From the NCBI GenBank assembly GCA_012510445.1, contig JAAZIA010000034.1:1-38000 (forward strand): a stretch of 38,000 nucleotides of DNA, read 5' to 3'. This stretch comes from Bacteroidales bacterium (GTDB lineage Bacteria; Bacteroidota; Bacteroidia; Bacteroidales; UBA932). This document shows, piece by piece, positions 28,640 through 37,195 of the stretch. The position numbers were made by a program, and so were the translations under genes. Under the pieces are notes generated by a model. That model ran no database searches. It was not told the origin of the DNA and saw nothing but the letters and a program-made list of their open reading frames with translations. Every line of letters starts with the position of its first letter. Position 1 is the stretch's first letter.

Positions 28640-30139
28640 TTATTTATAAACCCTCACAAAAGGCCCCAAGTCATCTTTAAAATCAATGGTAAAAGCTTGG
28701 GCCCTTCCCGGGATTTCATCTACATCAAATGTAATATCAAACGATTCGTCTCTGGCTTTAAAACGGAATGTTTGGTCGTTTTTATGTACCAAAGCGGCCG
28801 TTACATCGTTGATGGCTAAATATAACGAATTATTTTGTTCAAACACACGAGCCTCTCCAAATATATCCTTAAAATAAACACCTGTATACACCTTGTTTTC
28901 ATAGGGTTTTGTATATTCCTCTTCTACTTTTGGTTTACGCACAAGCGCCGGCTGCATATATTCATTATAAAGCTTTGTTACCCAATCAGATTCAACATCT
29001 CTGTACAGGTCAATAATTTGTCTTGCCATAGCAATTTCCGGAGAGGTGGTTGTTCCTTGATTCATAAGTACACTCACCCCCAGATTCAACTCGGGCACCA
29101 ATACTACCCATGCCGTGTAACCGCCTGCCAGCCCCGTATGGTTAATCAGTTTTCCCTGAACTCCCTGCTCTATACGCCATCCTTGTGCGTACAAAATCAC
29201 GCGCTCGTTATTCCACGAACAAATGGTTCCCGGGCTAAAAATAGTCTGTATGGTACCGCTAGAAAGGATCTGTTTGTCTTTATACGTACCGTTGTTCAGC
29301 CACATTTTCATCCATTGCCCCATATCGTATGCGTTAGACATAACAAAGGCTGCTGGAGATACGGCTTGTAACCAGGCATAGGCATAGTCCCGGTCGTCGC
29401 GCGGTGTGAGTCGTAACCCGCTATTTGTTTTACTTAATCTGTATCCATAAGCGAAATTCTCTGCTGTAAAGTAAGAGTCCTTACCGGTAGTAGTATGGTT
29501 CATTTCCAAAGGTTTGAAAATATACTCTTCCAAAGCCTCTTCCCAGGTTAAGCCGGTGTATTTCTCTATGATACGCGCGGCTACCGTGTATAAGGCATTG
29601 CAATAGGCATACGTGTCTCTAAAACCGTAAGTAGGCCTAACCAAACTAAACATACGGTACAGATCGTCCCTGTCGTAACCCAGCGCAGGTATAACGTCCA
29701 GCGCTTGCGACTGAAAACCTGTTTTGTGATTCATAATGTCTTTCACCAGGTAGTTTTCTGTTACCCAGGGGTCGTATAATTTAAAATCGGGCAGGTGGTC
29801 AATGACCCGGTCTGTCCATTTTACGTACCCTTTGTCTACCATAATGCCCATAAGAGCAGCAGTAAAGGCTTTGCTGGTAGAGGCATTCACAAACAAAGTG
29901 TATGGGTTGGCGGCAGGGGATGTTTTCTCTGCCCTAAGATGGCCTATGCCCTTAGCAAATACAGTTTTCCCGTCTTTGACAACCGTTACGGCCATAGCCG
30001 GAACGTTCCAGAGATTTTGCACACGCAAGGCAATGGCTTCAATATTTTCTTCACAGACGGCAGGTGTCTGTTGTGCATAAAGGGCCGTGTGGCCCAGTAT
30101 GCAACTCAGCACCAATACCAGTAGTCTTACCGGTTTCAT
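28640..30139 (-). CDS. Exported serine hydrolase, beta-lactamase/class C family, with C-terminal DUF3471-like domain
   Basis: 500 residues from the ATG at 30139, which gives a standard signal peptide (MKPVRLLVLVLSCILGHTALYAQ). The frame opens upstream at 30241, but that would add 34 basic residues inside the end of secDF. The penicillin-binding/beta-lactamase fold shows S87-T-S-K90, Y179-C-N181 (usual YxN) and H334-T-G336. Family members include beta-lactamases, D-aminopeptidases, esterases and peptidoglycan endopeptidases, so the reaction cannot be fixed. The C-terminal portion (about 400-500, YTGVYFKDIFGEARV onwards) resembles DUF3471-type barrels. It lies 13 bp after secDF and 12 bp before ispD, so it is probably in that operon. 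Confidence 0.87.
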   Translation of the reverse strand: MKPVRLLVLVLSCILGHTALYAQQTPAVCEENIEAIALRVQNLWNVPAMAVTVVKDGKTVFAKGIGHLRAEKTSPAANPYTLFVNASTSKAFTAALMGIMVDKGYVKWTDRVIDHLPDFKLYDPWVTENYLVKDIMNHKTGFQSQALDVIPALGYDRDDLYRMFSLVRPTYGFRDTYAYCNALYTVAARIIEKYTGLTWEEALEEYIFKPLEMNHTTTGKDSYFTAENFAYGYRLSKTNSGLRLTPRDDRDYAYAWLQAVSPAAFVMSNAYDMGQWMKMWLNNGTYKDKQILSSGTIQTIFSPGTICSWNNERVILYAQGWRIEQGVQGKLINHTGLAGGYTAWVVLVPELNLGVSVLMNQGTTTSPEIAMARQIIDLYRDVESDWVTKLYNEYMQPALVRKPKVEEEYTKPYENKVYTGVYFKDIFGEARVFEQNNSLYLAINDVTAALVHKNDQTFRFKARDESFDITFDVDEIPGRAQAFTIDFKDDLGPFVRVYK

Positions 30140-30152
30140 GGTTTTTATGTTT

Positions 30153-33100
30153 TTATTTTTTGCGTTTAGCGACGGCTTTTTTTGCGCCTTTACCTTCTTT
30201 GACGTTCTTTTTACTTCCGTACCTCCACAAGTCAAATACAATAGGGGTAGAAATCATTACCGACGTAAAGGGACAAACAGCAACACCAATGGCCAGCGCC
30301 ACGGCAAATCCACGAATCACTTCCCCACCAAAAATGGCAATGGCCAGCAACACCACAAGCGTAGTGGCAGAGGTGTTCACCGTACGTGACAGCGTAGAGT
30401 TCAGGGCCTCGTCAATGTTTTCTTTTATATCTCGCTTGGGATACAAGGTCCTGTATTCACGGATCCTATCAAAAATCACCACGGTGTCGTTCAAAGAGTA
30501 TCCGATAATGGTAAGCACCGCGGCTATAAATTGTTGGTCCACATCTAGTGTAAAAGGCAAGATCCCGGTAAAGATAGAGAAGAAGGCCATTACAAACACC
30601 GTGTTGAACACAAGCGAAATGAGCCCTCCCGTACCCCAGGTCCAGTTGCGGAAACGTATGGCAATGTATGTAAATATGGCTAGACAGGAAAGCAGGATGG
30701 CAATGATGGCATCGCGCTTAATGTCACTGGCCACGGTGGGACCCACTTTTTCTGAACTTATGATTCCGTTGGGATTGTCCATGGTGGAAAGGAAATCTTG
30801 CAGAAGCATGGGAGTGGCATAAAAGCCTATCACAGCGTTGTAGAGCATTTCGTCTACTTCTGCGTCTGCCTGGTCGCTTTCATCCTCGATCTTGTACTTT
30901 GTAGTTACACGCATCTGGCTGCTTCCTCCAAATTCCTTTACCTCCACCCCTCCTTGAAACGCCTCGGTCACTTTTTCACGTACCGCTTCTGCCGTAACTT
31001 CCTGATCAAAACGTATCACATACGTACGACCGCCGGTAAAGTCTACACCGTAGGTAAAGCCTTTGGTGAAAATAAAAGCAAGCCCTACTACCATAATGAT
31101 TGCGGCAGTTATGTAATATTTCTTACGATTTTCCACAAATTTAATCTTTGTGTTTTGCAAGAAGTTTCGTGTTGTCTTGTTATCAAACGTTATGTTAAGT
31201 CCTTTGGCCAAGCGGCGGTCAATAAGCAACCTGGTTATAAAGATAGAGGTCAGTAACGAGGTAATCAGGCCTATTACTAATGTGGTAGCAAACCCTTGTA
31301 CCGGCCCGGAACCAAAAATCATCAAGATGATTCCGGTAATGAGCGTGGTGATGTTCCCGTCCAGGATGGCCGAATACGCATTCTTATACCCGTCTGCAAC
31401 GGCCAGGCGCAGCGCCTTGCCGGCACGGAGCTCTTCTTTTATACGCTCGTTTATAATCACGTTGGCATCTACTGCCATTCCCAACGTAAGCACTATACCG
31501 GCAATACCCGGCAACGTGAGCACGGCTCCAAAAGACACCAGTGCGCCAAAGAGGAACAATAAGTTGCACAGTAAGGCTACCGATGCAAAGACTCCGGCAT
31601 GGTTATAAAACAAGATCATATAAACCAACACCAGTAAAAAGGCAATGGCAAAGGAAATTAACCCCAGGCTGATGGAGCGCGAACCTAGTGACGGGCCCAC
31701 AATGCTTTCCTGTACAATGCTGGTAGGTGCCGGAAGTTTCCCCGATTTAAGTACGTTGGCCAAGTCGTCTGCTTCTTCTGTAGTAAAATCTCCGGTAATT
31801 TGGGAGCGTCCACCGGTAATTTCTACGTTAACCCGCGGATAAGAGTAAACCATATCGTCCAAAACAATGGCAATGGACTTACCTATGTTGTCTGCCGTCA
31901 ATCGTGCCCAAATGCGGGCCCCCTCGGCATTCATACCCATATCAACAGCCGGTGCACCTCCGTGCGCCTGATCAAACTGCCTACGGGCATCGGTTACTAC
32001 CCCACCGTCGAGCGGAGCTCTTCCATCCCGTGTATTTACTTTTATGGCTATCAGTTCGTAGTACACTTCGTTTACCTTGTCTGCTTTAACCGACCACAGC
32101 GGGCGGACGTCTGCCGGAAGTACGGCTTGAACCTGAGGTAGTTCTAACCAGCTGTTTATCATGGCCGTATCGCGGTAATGCGCACGTCCTATACAAGGGC
32201 CGGGAGCCAGTTGCCCATTGTACACATTGGGGTTCAGTAAGTTAAAGAGCGGGTTTTGCCTTGCCCACAGGGCCATATCGTCAGACAGGGCATCTTCTTT
32301 AGCCAATTGAGCTAATAAGTCGTCCGCTTCTTCTCCTTCTGCTATTTCTTCTTCCAAATGACCTTCTTCTTCAGACAACTCTTCCTGATCTCCCAGGTAT
32401 TCTCGTAATACCCTATTGGCCTCCTGCAAGGCAGAGTATACCTCGGAATTTTCGTACGTTTCCCAAAACTCCAAAGAGGCTGTTCCCTGAAGCAGTTTTC
32501 TTACTCGTTCCGGTTCTTTTATTCCGGGAAGCTCTACTAAAATCCTACCGGTGGTTCCCAGCCGTTGGATGTTGGGTTGAGTTACCCCAAAGCGGTCAAT
32601 ACGGTTGCGAAGCACGTTAAATGAGTTGGCCATGGCAGACTCTGCCTCGGCCCGGATAATCCGAATTACCTCTTCGTTAGAAGTTTCCGGTTTAATCCGC
32701 TCGCGCATATCGTACGTTCCAAAAATTCTTGACAGACGTTCGCCGGGAGCTACTTCGTTCCACGACTCGGCAAACAAGTTCAGATACTCCGTTCTGGAAC
32801 CTTCTGCTATTTTTTGGTTTGTCCTTTCCAGGGCACTGTTAAATATAGGATCCTGACTGTAATCGGATAAGGCACGGATAAGGCTTTCCAGTTTGACTTC
32901 CATCATCACGTTCATTCCGCCCTTCAGGTCAAGACCCAAATTGATCTCTCTCTCTTTCACTTCTTTATAAGTGAACCACATAAACACTTTTTCCGGTGTT
33001 ATGGAATCAATGTAGTAGCTTTGTTTTGCATTTTTAAGAGAATCCAGAAAAAAAGCCTGATCCAATTCGTCAACCTTTTGGTACTCGGGAGTTGTCTGAA

Positions 33101-33236
33101 TGGCAAGTGCGGCTTTTTCTGCATAATCAGCTGCTTTTCTCTCTTGTATTCTTGTAGCTGCTGTAAAAGACAGCTGATAAATACATGCCAGAGAAATAAG
33201 TATTACCACCAGCCGAATGGCACCTTTGCTTTGCAT
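30153..33236 (-). CDS. secDF: Protein translocase subunit SecDF (fused)
   Basis: 1027 residues, SecD and SecF fused as is usual in Bacteroidota. Uses the proton motive force to help pull secreted proteins through SecYEG. The SecD half has a first membrane helix, LGLDLKGGMNVMMEV, a large periplasmic domain with an acidic stretch (EELSEEEGHLEEEIAEGEEADD around 285-305), then GRSQITGDFTTEEADDLANVLKSGKLPAP and membrane helices with LGMAVDANVIINERIKEE. The SecF half starts near 690 with FTYGVDFTGGRTYVIRF and contains IGYSLNDTVVIFDRIRE and RTVNTSATTLVV. It is the first gene of the operon and is divergent from the PD40 gene. Confidence 0.96.
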   Translation of the reverse strand: MQSKGAIRLVVILISLACIYQLSFTAATRIQERKAADYAEKAALAIQTTPEYQKVDELDQAFFLDSLKNAKQSYYIDSITPEKVFMWFTYKEVKEREINLGLDLKGGMNVMMEVKLESLIRALSDYSQDPIFNSALERTNQKIAEGSRTEYLNLFAESWNEVAPGERLSRIFGTYDMRERIKPETSNEEVIRIIRAEAESAMANSFNVLRNRIDRFGVTQPNIQRLGTTGRILVELPGIKEPERVRKLLQGTASLEFWETYENSEVYSALQEANRVLREYLGDQEELSEEEGHLEEEIAEGEEADDLLAQLAKEDALSDDMALWARQNPLFNLLNPNVYNGQLAPGPCIGRAHYRDTAMINSWLELPQVQAVLPADVRPLWSVKADKVNEVYYELIAIKVNTRDGRAPLDGGVVTDARRQFDQAHGGAPAVDMGMNAEGARIWARLTADNIGKSIAIVLDDMVYSYPRVNVEITGGRSQITGDFTTEEADDLANVLKSGKLPAPTSIVQESIVGPSLGSRSISLGLISFAIAFLLVLVYMILFYNHAGVFASVALLCNLLFLFGALVSFGAVLTLPGIAGIVLTLGMAVDANVIINERIKEELRAGKALRLAVADGYKNAYSAILDGNITTLITGIILMIFGSGPVQGFATTLVIGLITSLLTSIFITRLLIDRRLAKGLNITFDNKTTRNFLQNTKIKFVENRKKYYITAAIIMVVGLAFIFTKGFTYGVDFTGGRTYVIRFDQEVTAEAVREKVTEAFQGGVEVKEFGGSSQMRVTTKYKIEDESDQADAEVDEMLYNAVIGFYATPMLLQDFLSTMDNPNGIISSEKVGPTVASDIKRDAIIAILLSCLAIFTYIAIRFRNWTWGTGGLISLVFNTVFVMAFFSIFTGILPFTLDVDQQFIAAVLTIIGYSLNDTVVIFDRIREYRTLYPKRDIKENIDEALNSTLSRTVNTSATTLVVLLAIAIFGGEVIRGFAVALAIGVAVCPFTSVMISTPIVFDLWRYGSKKNVKEGKGAKKAVAKRKK

Positions 33237-33279
33237 AATCTTATTATTAATATTTGTTTAAGTCAGGTAAAATAGGGGA

Positions 33280-33287
33280 CAAATGTA
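33280..33287 (-). promoter_or_regulatory. -7 element for secDF operon
   Basis: Minus-strand TACATTTG matches TAnnTTTG exactly, 43 bp before the secDF ATG. Confidence 0.6.
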
Positions 33288-33307
33288 ATGTTTTTTCCCT
33301 AATTAAT

Positions 33308-33315
33308 TAACTTTG
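33308..33315 (+). promoter_or_regulatory. -7 element for the PD40/SPOR-like gene
   Basis: TAACTTTG matches TAnnTTTG exactly, 21 bp before the ATG at 33337. An AT-rich TAATTAATTAA palindrome overlaps its upstream side (33300-33310). Confidence 0.6.
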
Positions 33316-33336
33316 TAGTTCGTATTTCCGGCAAAT

Positions 33337-35403
33337 ATGTGTAAGAAACATTTCATAACAGCAGGTTTAGCAGCAGCTCTTTGTATAGCGGGTCCTTCTT
33401 TGTATGCTCAAGTTACCCAAGCAAGGGACTTACTTAAGGAGGGAGAACGACTACACCTGAATTATCAATTTGAACATGCCATAGAGGCTTTTTCGCGCGC
33501 TATGGGAGCGTCTGACGACTCTTTAGTCATTAGCAAAGCAGAACACGCTAGAGTGCATAGTGAAAACGGACTTATCCTAAGCAACTACGTAGTTCGTCCT
33601 TACGTTCTGGCCAGCGTTGTTGTTCCCCAACGGGATTTTCCTTTGTATTACAACCTGTCACCCTCGGGTTGCTGGGCTTATCCGCCGGATTTGCTGCTAC
33701 AGTACGTGAACCATAAAGGAGATGAAAAATTGCCTCTGTTTTACCGTCCCGCTCTGGACCGTCTGGTATTTGCAGCCTGCGATTCTTTGTCTGATACAGG
33801 CTGGGACATTTATATGACAGAGCGCACTTTTGATACCCTCGTTTGCTGGAGCCCGCCGGTGCGGCTGGGCCCCGATATCAACACGCAAGGGAACGAAATG
33901 TATCCTGTTTTAAGTGCAGACGGCAATACCCTCTATTTTTGCTCAGACGGCTTACCGGGCCTGGGCGGACTTAATCTTTTTGTAAGCCGATGGGATGAAA
34001 ACCTCCAAAACTGGAGTGTTCCGGAAAACATGGGCATTCCATTCTCTTCTACGGGCAACGATATGCTTTATATGCTGTCGGACGACCTCACCTACTTTTA
34101 CTTTGTTTCCGACAGAAATGCCCCCAAAGATTCCCTGCTACTTTACAAAGTGGAATACGAGACGAGTCCTGTAAAAATACGTCCCTCGTCTGTGCAAGAA
34201 CTTAGAGAGATTGCAGCCCTTTCCCCTAAAGACAGTCACCCCAACGCAGACACCGGGACATCTGCCCGCTCAGCAGACACCGCAACATCTGCCCACTTAG
34301 TAGACACCGCAACATCTGCCCGCTCAGCAGACGCAACACACATCCGCGCAACTGATACAACCGACAGTCGCACAGCCGTTTCTGACTCTGTCTTGCAAAA
34401 AACACGGGAAGCTACCCAACACTATGCCCAGTTGAGTAAAGCCGTCAGAAACTTAACGGGCCAAGTGAATAAACAAGAAGAAAAGCTGGATAGCCTGCGC
34501 AAAACATACGTCACCCTTTCACGCGAAGAAGACAAAAGCATTTTTGCCAACCACATTCGGGAAGAAGAGTTTCTACTGATGGAGCTGCAACAATCTTTGC
34601 GCGATACACAAAAATCGGCGCAAGCCATTGAAGACATGTTCCTCTGGTACGGAGTACTGGCCGTGCCGGAAATAAACAACACAAATACTGACCTTGTGTT
34701 CGGGGCAAAAACAGACGTTACGCCCGATGCAAAAAGTGAAGTTACGTCCGGTGCAAAAGCAGACGTGTTTTCTCCTGTAAAGCAAAAAATGTGTTCCCTG
34801 GACGACCACGTTTTCCTGGCTCCTGTTCCCGTAGAACCTCCTGTCGATCTTACGTTCCGTATTGAAAAGCAGTCGGTTATAGTTCCTTGGGAGAACGAAC
34901 CAATGGATTTGTATTACCGTATTCAGCTCTTTACCGTATCCGGCAAGGTTTCTCTGAATCAGCTCAGAGGAATCAGCCCTGCGTTCGAGGTCAAAGTAGG
35001 CAACCGTTACGTATATTACGCAGGACAGTTTCAAACGTACGACCAGGCCTCGCAAGCCCGGGCTGTTGTTAGAAGGCAGGGGATAACGGGAGCGCTGGTG
35101 GTAGCCTTTTACGAAGGCAAATCAATTTCTGTTCAGGAAGGGCGTAGAAGAGAGACAGAAAAGAAAACAGCCCCGGAAAGTACGGGTATGTATCAGGTCT
35201 ATTTGGGAGCGGGAGAAATAACCCCCGAACTCCTGGCAGCTGTAAGCGAACTTACAGATAAAGACATCATTCGTTTGGCAAAGGGTGATGCTGTAGATTA
35301 CTTTATAGGTCCTTTCAGCTCGCGCGCGCAAGCAGAAGAGCTTGCAGAGGCACTGAAAGAGAAGGGTTTTGCTTTGGTAAGCGTTCAAGAAGTAACCCCT
35401 TAA
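33337..35403 (+). CDS. Exported PD40 (beta-propeller-like) protein with coiled coil and SPOR-like C-terminus
   Basis: 688 residues, no specific function recognised. A signal peptide (1-24, ending SLYAQ) is followed by a TPR-like helix pair (LLKEGERLHLNYQFEHAIEAFSRAM). PD40/WD40-like strands around 185-245 include NEMYPVLSADGNTLYFCSDG, as in Bacteroidota OmpA/PorE-type envelope proteins. Residues about 304-332 are a Ser/Thr/Ala-rich linker built from 9-residue repeats. A coiled coil (about 348-435, QVNKQEEKLDSLRKTY) follows, then a second 8-residue repeat near 453-476. Two SPOR-like segments lie near 525-590 (YYRIQLFTVSG...YYAGQFQTYDQA) and 612-685 (YQVYLGAG...YFIGPFSSRAQAEELAEAL). SPOR domains bind denuded peptidoglycan, so a periplasmic cell-wall role is plausible. 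Consensus -7 upstream; nfeD-floA follow 33 bp later. Confidence 0.75.
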   Translation: MCKKHFITAGLAAALCIAGPSLYAQVTQARDLLKEGERLHLNYQFEHAIEAFSRAMGASDDSLVISKAEHARVHSENGLILSNYVVRPYVLASVVVPQRDFPLYYNLSPSGCWAYPPDLLLQYVNHKGDEKLPLFYRPALDRLVFAACDSLSDTGWDIYMTERTFDTLVCWSPPVRLGPDINTQGNEMYPVLSADGNTLYFCSDGLPGLGGLNLFVSRWDENLQNWSVPENMGIPFSSTGNDMLYMLSDDLTYFYFVSDRNAPKDSLLLYKVEYETSPVKIRPSSVQELREIAALSPKDSHPNADTGTSARSADTATSAHLVDTATSARSADATHIRATDTTDSRTAVSDSVLQKTREATQHYAQLSKAVRNLTGQVNKQEEKLDSLRKTYVTLSREEDKSIFANHIREEEFLLMELQQSLRDTQKSAQAIEDMFLWYGVLAVPEINNTNTDLVFGAKTDVTPDAKSEVTSGAKADVFSPVKQKMCSLDDHVFLAPVPVEPPVDLTFRIEKQSVIVPWENEPMDLYYRIQLFTVSGKVSLNQLRGISPAFEVKVGNRYVYYAGQFQTYDQASQARAVVRRQGITGALVVAFYEGKSISVQEGRRRETEKKTAPESTGMYQVYLGAGEITPELLAAVSELTDKDIIRLAKGDAVDYFIGPFSSRAQAEELAEALKEKGFALVSVQEVTP
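34246..34332 (+). repeat. 27-bp in-frame minisatellite
   Basis: Three units (34246-34272, 34273-34299, 34300-34326) plus the start of a fourth, consensus GCAGACACCGCAACATCTGC + CCGCTCA, encoding ADTATSARS-type nonapeptides in the linker of the PD40/SPOR-like protein. Units differ by a few substitutions and keep the frame. Confidence 0.9.
34693..34764 (+). repeat. 24-bp in-frame minisatellite
   Basis: Three diverged 24-bp units (34693-34716, 34717-34740, 34741-34764) encoding LVFGAKTD / VTPDAKSE / VTSGAKAD in the second linker of the same protein. Confidence 0.8.
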
Positions 35404-35436
35404 ATAATTATATGTAACTCCTTAAGTATTAAAAAT

Positions 35437-35907
35437 ATGGGATTAGTAATTACACTCATTTTATTAGGCATATTGTTGCTTTTTGCAGAACTGACCGTAA
35501 TTCCGGGATTTGGTATTGCAGGCGTTCTGGGATTGGCCGGTTTTGCCGGCGGTATTGTGCTGGCTTTCACGAAATTTGGGACAACCGTTGGCTTTATCGT
35601 GCTGTTTAGTGCACTGGCTCTGAGCGGTATTCTGCTGTTTTTTACGCTTCGTTCCAAAACGTGGCGAAAAATAACACTCAAAGACAACATAGATGAAAAG
35701 GCATTGCCCAGCCCGGAAGAGAAAGGCATTTCGGTAGGTATGGAAGGCATTAGTCTTACACGCTTGAATCCGGCAGGTAACGGCCGATTTGGAGACACAA
35801 CGGTAGAGGTTCGTTCTTCTGAAGGCCTCATTCAGGCTAAAACCCCTATTAAGGTCGTATATATTGAAGGATTGAGTATATTTGTGGTTCCTGTAGAAAA
35901 CAATTAA
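35437..35907 (+). CDS. NfeD-family membrane protein
   Basis: 156 residues, the short NfeD form without the protease domain. Three hydrophobic segments (about 3-20, 24-44 and 49-70) are followed by a cytosolic OB-fold domain (about 85-155) with [27 protein letters not shown] and a hydrophobic end. NfeD proteins are nearly always encoded beside flotillin-like proteins and act with them in membrane microdomains. That holds here, since floA starts 13 bp downstream. Confidence 0.92.
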   Translation: MGLVITLILLGILLLFAELTVIPGFGIAGVLGLAGFAGGIVLAFTKFGTTVGFIVLFSALALSGILLFFTLRSKTWRKITLKDNIDEKALPSPEEKGISVGMEGISLTRLNPAGNGRFGDTTVEVRSSEGLIQAKTPIKVVYIEGLSIFVVPVENN

Positions 35908-35920
35908 AAAAGAGAATATT

Positions 35921-36871
35921 ATGTTAGGTGCAACGTTAATTTGGATTGCCGTAGGAATTGTCGGCTTATTCATACTGTTATGGTTTTTCCCTGTTACCCT
36001 TTGGTTTCAGGCATTGATATCCGGTGTAAGGATCAACCTGCTTCAGCTGGTGCTTATGCGCTGGAGAAAAGTACCCCCCAGTACCATTGTCATGGCTATG
36101 GTTACCGGTACAAAAGCCGGGCTTACTTTAGACGTAAACGCTCTGGAGGCTCACTACTTGGCTAAAGGAAACGTCACTAAGGTGGTAAACGCCTTAATTT
36201 CGGCAGACAAGGCCAACATTCCCCTGGATTTTAAAATGGCTGCCGCTATTGATTTGGCCGGCCGCGACGTGTTCGAGGCTGTACAGATGTCTGTTAACCC
36301 CAAGGTAATCAACACCCCTCCCGTTTCTGCCGTGGCAAAAGACGGTATCCAGCTGATTGCTAAAGCCCGCGTAACCGTTAGGGCCAACATCAAGCAACTG
36401 GTAGGAGGTGCCGGAGAAGAAACTGTTCTGGCCCGTGTGGGAGAAGGTATTGTATCCAGTATTGGATCTTCTGCTTCGCACAAGTCGGTACTGGAAAACC
36501 CCGATTACATCTCTAAAGTGGTGCTGGAAAAAGGATTGGACTCCGGGACCGCCTTTGAGATCCTCTCCATTGACATTGCCGATATTGATGTGGGCAAGAA
36601 CATTGGAGCCGTATTGCAAATGGACCAGGCCAACGCAGATAAAAACATTGCACAGGCACGCGCAGAAGAACGCCGTGCTATGGCCGTAGCGTTGGAACAA
36701 GAGAAAAAAGCCGAGGCACAAGAGGCGCGCGCCAAAGTCATCCTGGCAGAAGCACAAATCCCCTTGGCCATGGCAGAAGCCTTCCGCGCCGGCAATTTAG
36801 GCATTATGGACTACTACCGCATGAAGAACATCCAGGCCGATACCGATATGCGGGAACAGATTGCAAAATAA
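35921..36871 (+). CDS. floA: Flotillin-like protein FloA
   Basis: 316 residues. Membrane scaffold of lipid-raft-like domains. An N-terminal hydrophobic segment (about 4-27) ending in [18 protein letters not shown] is typical of FloA/YqfA. The SPFH/PHB domain follows, with [32 protein letters not shown], the [44 protein letters not shown] block, and then an Ala/Glu-rich coiled coil (about 232-285, [34 protein letters not shown]). The C-terminus with [22 protein letters not shown] is characteristic. It is cotranscribed with nfeD. Its last codons hold the -33 element of the tRNA promoter. Confidence 0.96.
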   Translation: MLGATLIWIAVGIVGLFILLWFFPVTLWFQALISGVRINLLQLVLMRWRKVPPSTIVMAMVTGTKAGLTLDVNALEAHYLAKGNVTKVVNALISADKANIPLDFKMAAAIDLAGRDVFEAVQMSVNPKVINTPPVSAVAKDGIQLIAKARVTVRANIKQLVGGAGEETVLARVGEGIVSSIGSSASHKSVLENPDYISKVVLEKGLDSGTAFEILSIDIADIDVGKNIGAVLQMDQANADKNIAQARAEERRAMAVALEQEKKAEAQEARAKVILAEAQIPLAMAEAFRAGNLGIMDYYRMKNIQADTDMREQIAK

Positions 36872-36890
36872 AATATAATCATTACCTTTG
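36861..36890 (+). promoter_or_regulatory. Promoter of tRNA-Ser
   Basis: TTG at 36861-36863, 19 bp, then TACCTTTG at 36883-36890: the best full -33/-7 Bacteroidota promoter in the window. The -33 element overlaps the last codons of floA. The tRNA starts 31 bp after the -7 element. Confidence 0.75.
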
Positions 36891-36921
36891 TTCTCCCTAA
36901 AAAGAAAACAAAAGTTGGACG

Positions 36922-37011
36922 GGTGAGGTGGGTGAGTGGCTGAAACCACCAGTTTGCTAAACTGACGTACTCGCAAGGGTACCGAGGGTTCGAATCCCTC
37001 CCTCACCGCCA
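36922..37011 (+). tRNA. serX-type tRNA: tRNA-Ser (anticodon GCT), with encoded CCA
   Basis: 90 nt. Acceptor GGTGAGG (36922-36928) pairs perfectly with CCTCACC (37001-37007); discriminator G37008 and an encoded CCA (37009-37011). The D arm is GGT...ACC around GAGTGGCTGAA. The anticodon loop is TTGCTAA with GCT at 36956-36958; its stem CCAGT/ACTGA has a C-A mismatch at the outer pair. The long variable arm GTACTC-GCAA-GGGTAC marks a class II tRNA. The T arm is GAGGG-TTCGAAT-CCCTC. Reads AGC/AGU codons. Confidence 0.96.
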
Positions 37012-37016
37012 CAGAC

Positions 37017-37043
37017 AAAGGCTGCCAAATATAGGCAGCCTTT
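37017..37043 (+). terminator. Terminator of tRNA-Ser
   Basis: AAAGGCTGCC (37017-37026) and GGCAGCCTTT (37034-37043) form a perfect 10-bp stem with a 7-nt AAATATA loop. It starts 6 bp after the tRNA; the T run is short. Confidence 0.75.
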
Positions 37044-37046
37044 GTA

Positions 37047-37116
37047 CTTTGTAGCAACCTCTGTACTTTGCTTTGTAGCAACCTTTGTGCTTTGCTTTGT
37101 AGCAGCCTTTGTGCTA
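37047..37116 (+). repeat. 24-bp minisatellite next to the tRNA terminator
   Basis: Units at 37047-37070, 37071-37094 and 37095-37116 (last one incomplete), consensus CTTTGTAGCAACCTTTGTGC + TTTG. Each contains GCARCCTYTGTRCTTTG, which also matches the 3' arm of the tRNA terminator (GCAGCCTTTGTACTTTG from 37035). The units therefore look like amplified copies of that arm. Confidence 0.85.
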
Positions 37117-37118
37117 TC

Positions 37119-37164
37119 ACCGCTAGGGTAGAAGTTAAATACCTCCGAGCGGTTTTTTATTTTT
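37119..37164 (+). terminator. Possible terminator hairpin
   Basis: ACCGCT at 37119-37124 pairs with AGCGGT at 37148-37153, followed by a T-rich run to 37164. The stem is short (6 bp, possibly extended by AGG/CCT with a bulge), so this is tentative. Confidence 0.35.
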
Positions 37165-37195
37165 CAAAGCGCTGTCCCTTTTCCTTTTAATTCTT

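Noticed and set aside
28640-30139. Acquired class C beta-lactamase resistance gene
   Set aside because: The STSK and HTG motifs show the fold, but YCN instead of YxN with Ser or Ala, the C-terminal DUF3471-like domain and the core operon context point to a general serine hydrolase.
30140-30241. N-terminal extension of the serine hydrolase up to 30241
   Set aside because: It would place 34 very basic residues before an excellent signal peptide and overlap the secDF 3' end. The ATG at 30139 fits operon spacing.
36797-37120. Minus-strand reading frame with QRLLQSK-type peptide repeats
   Set aside because: The repeats are just the 24-bp minisatellite read in a multiple of three. The frame runs through the tRNA-Ser gene and the end of floA.
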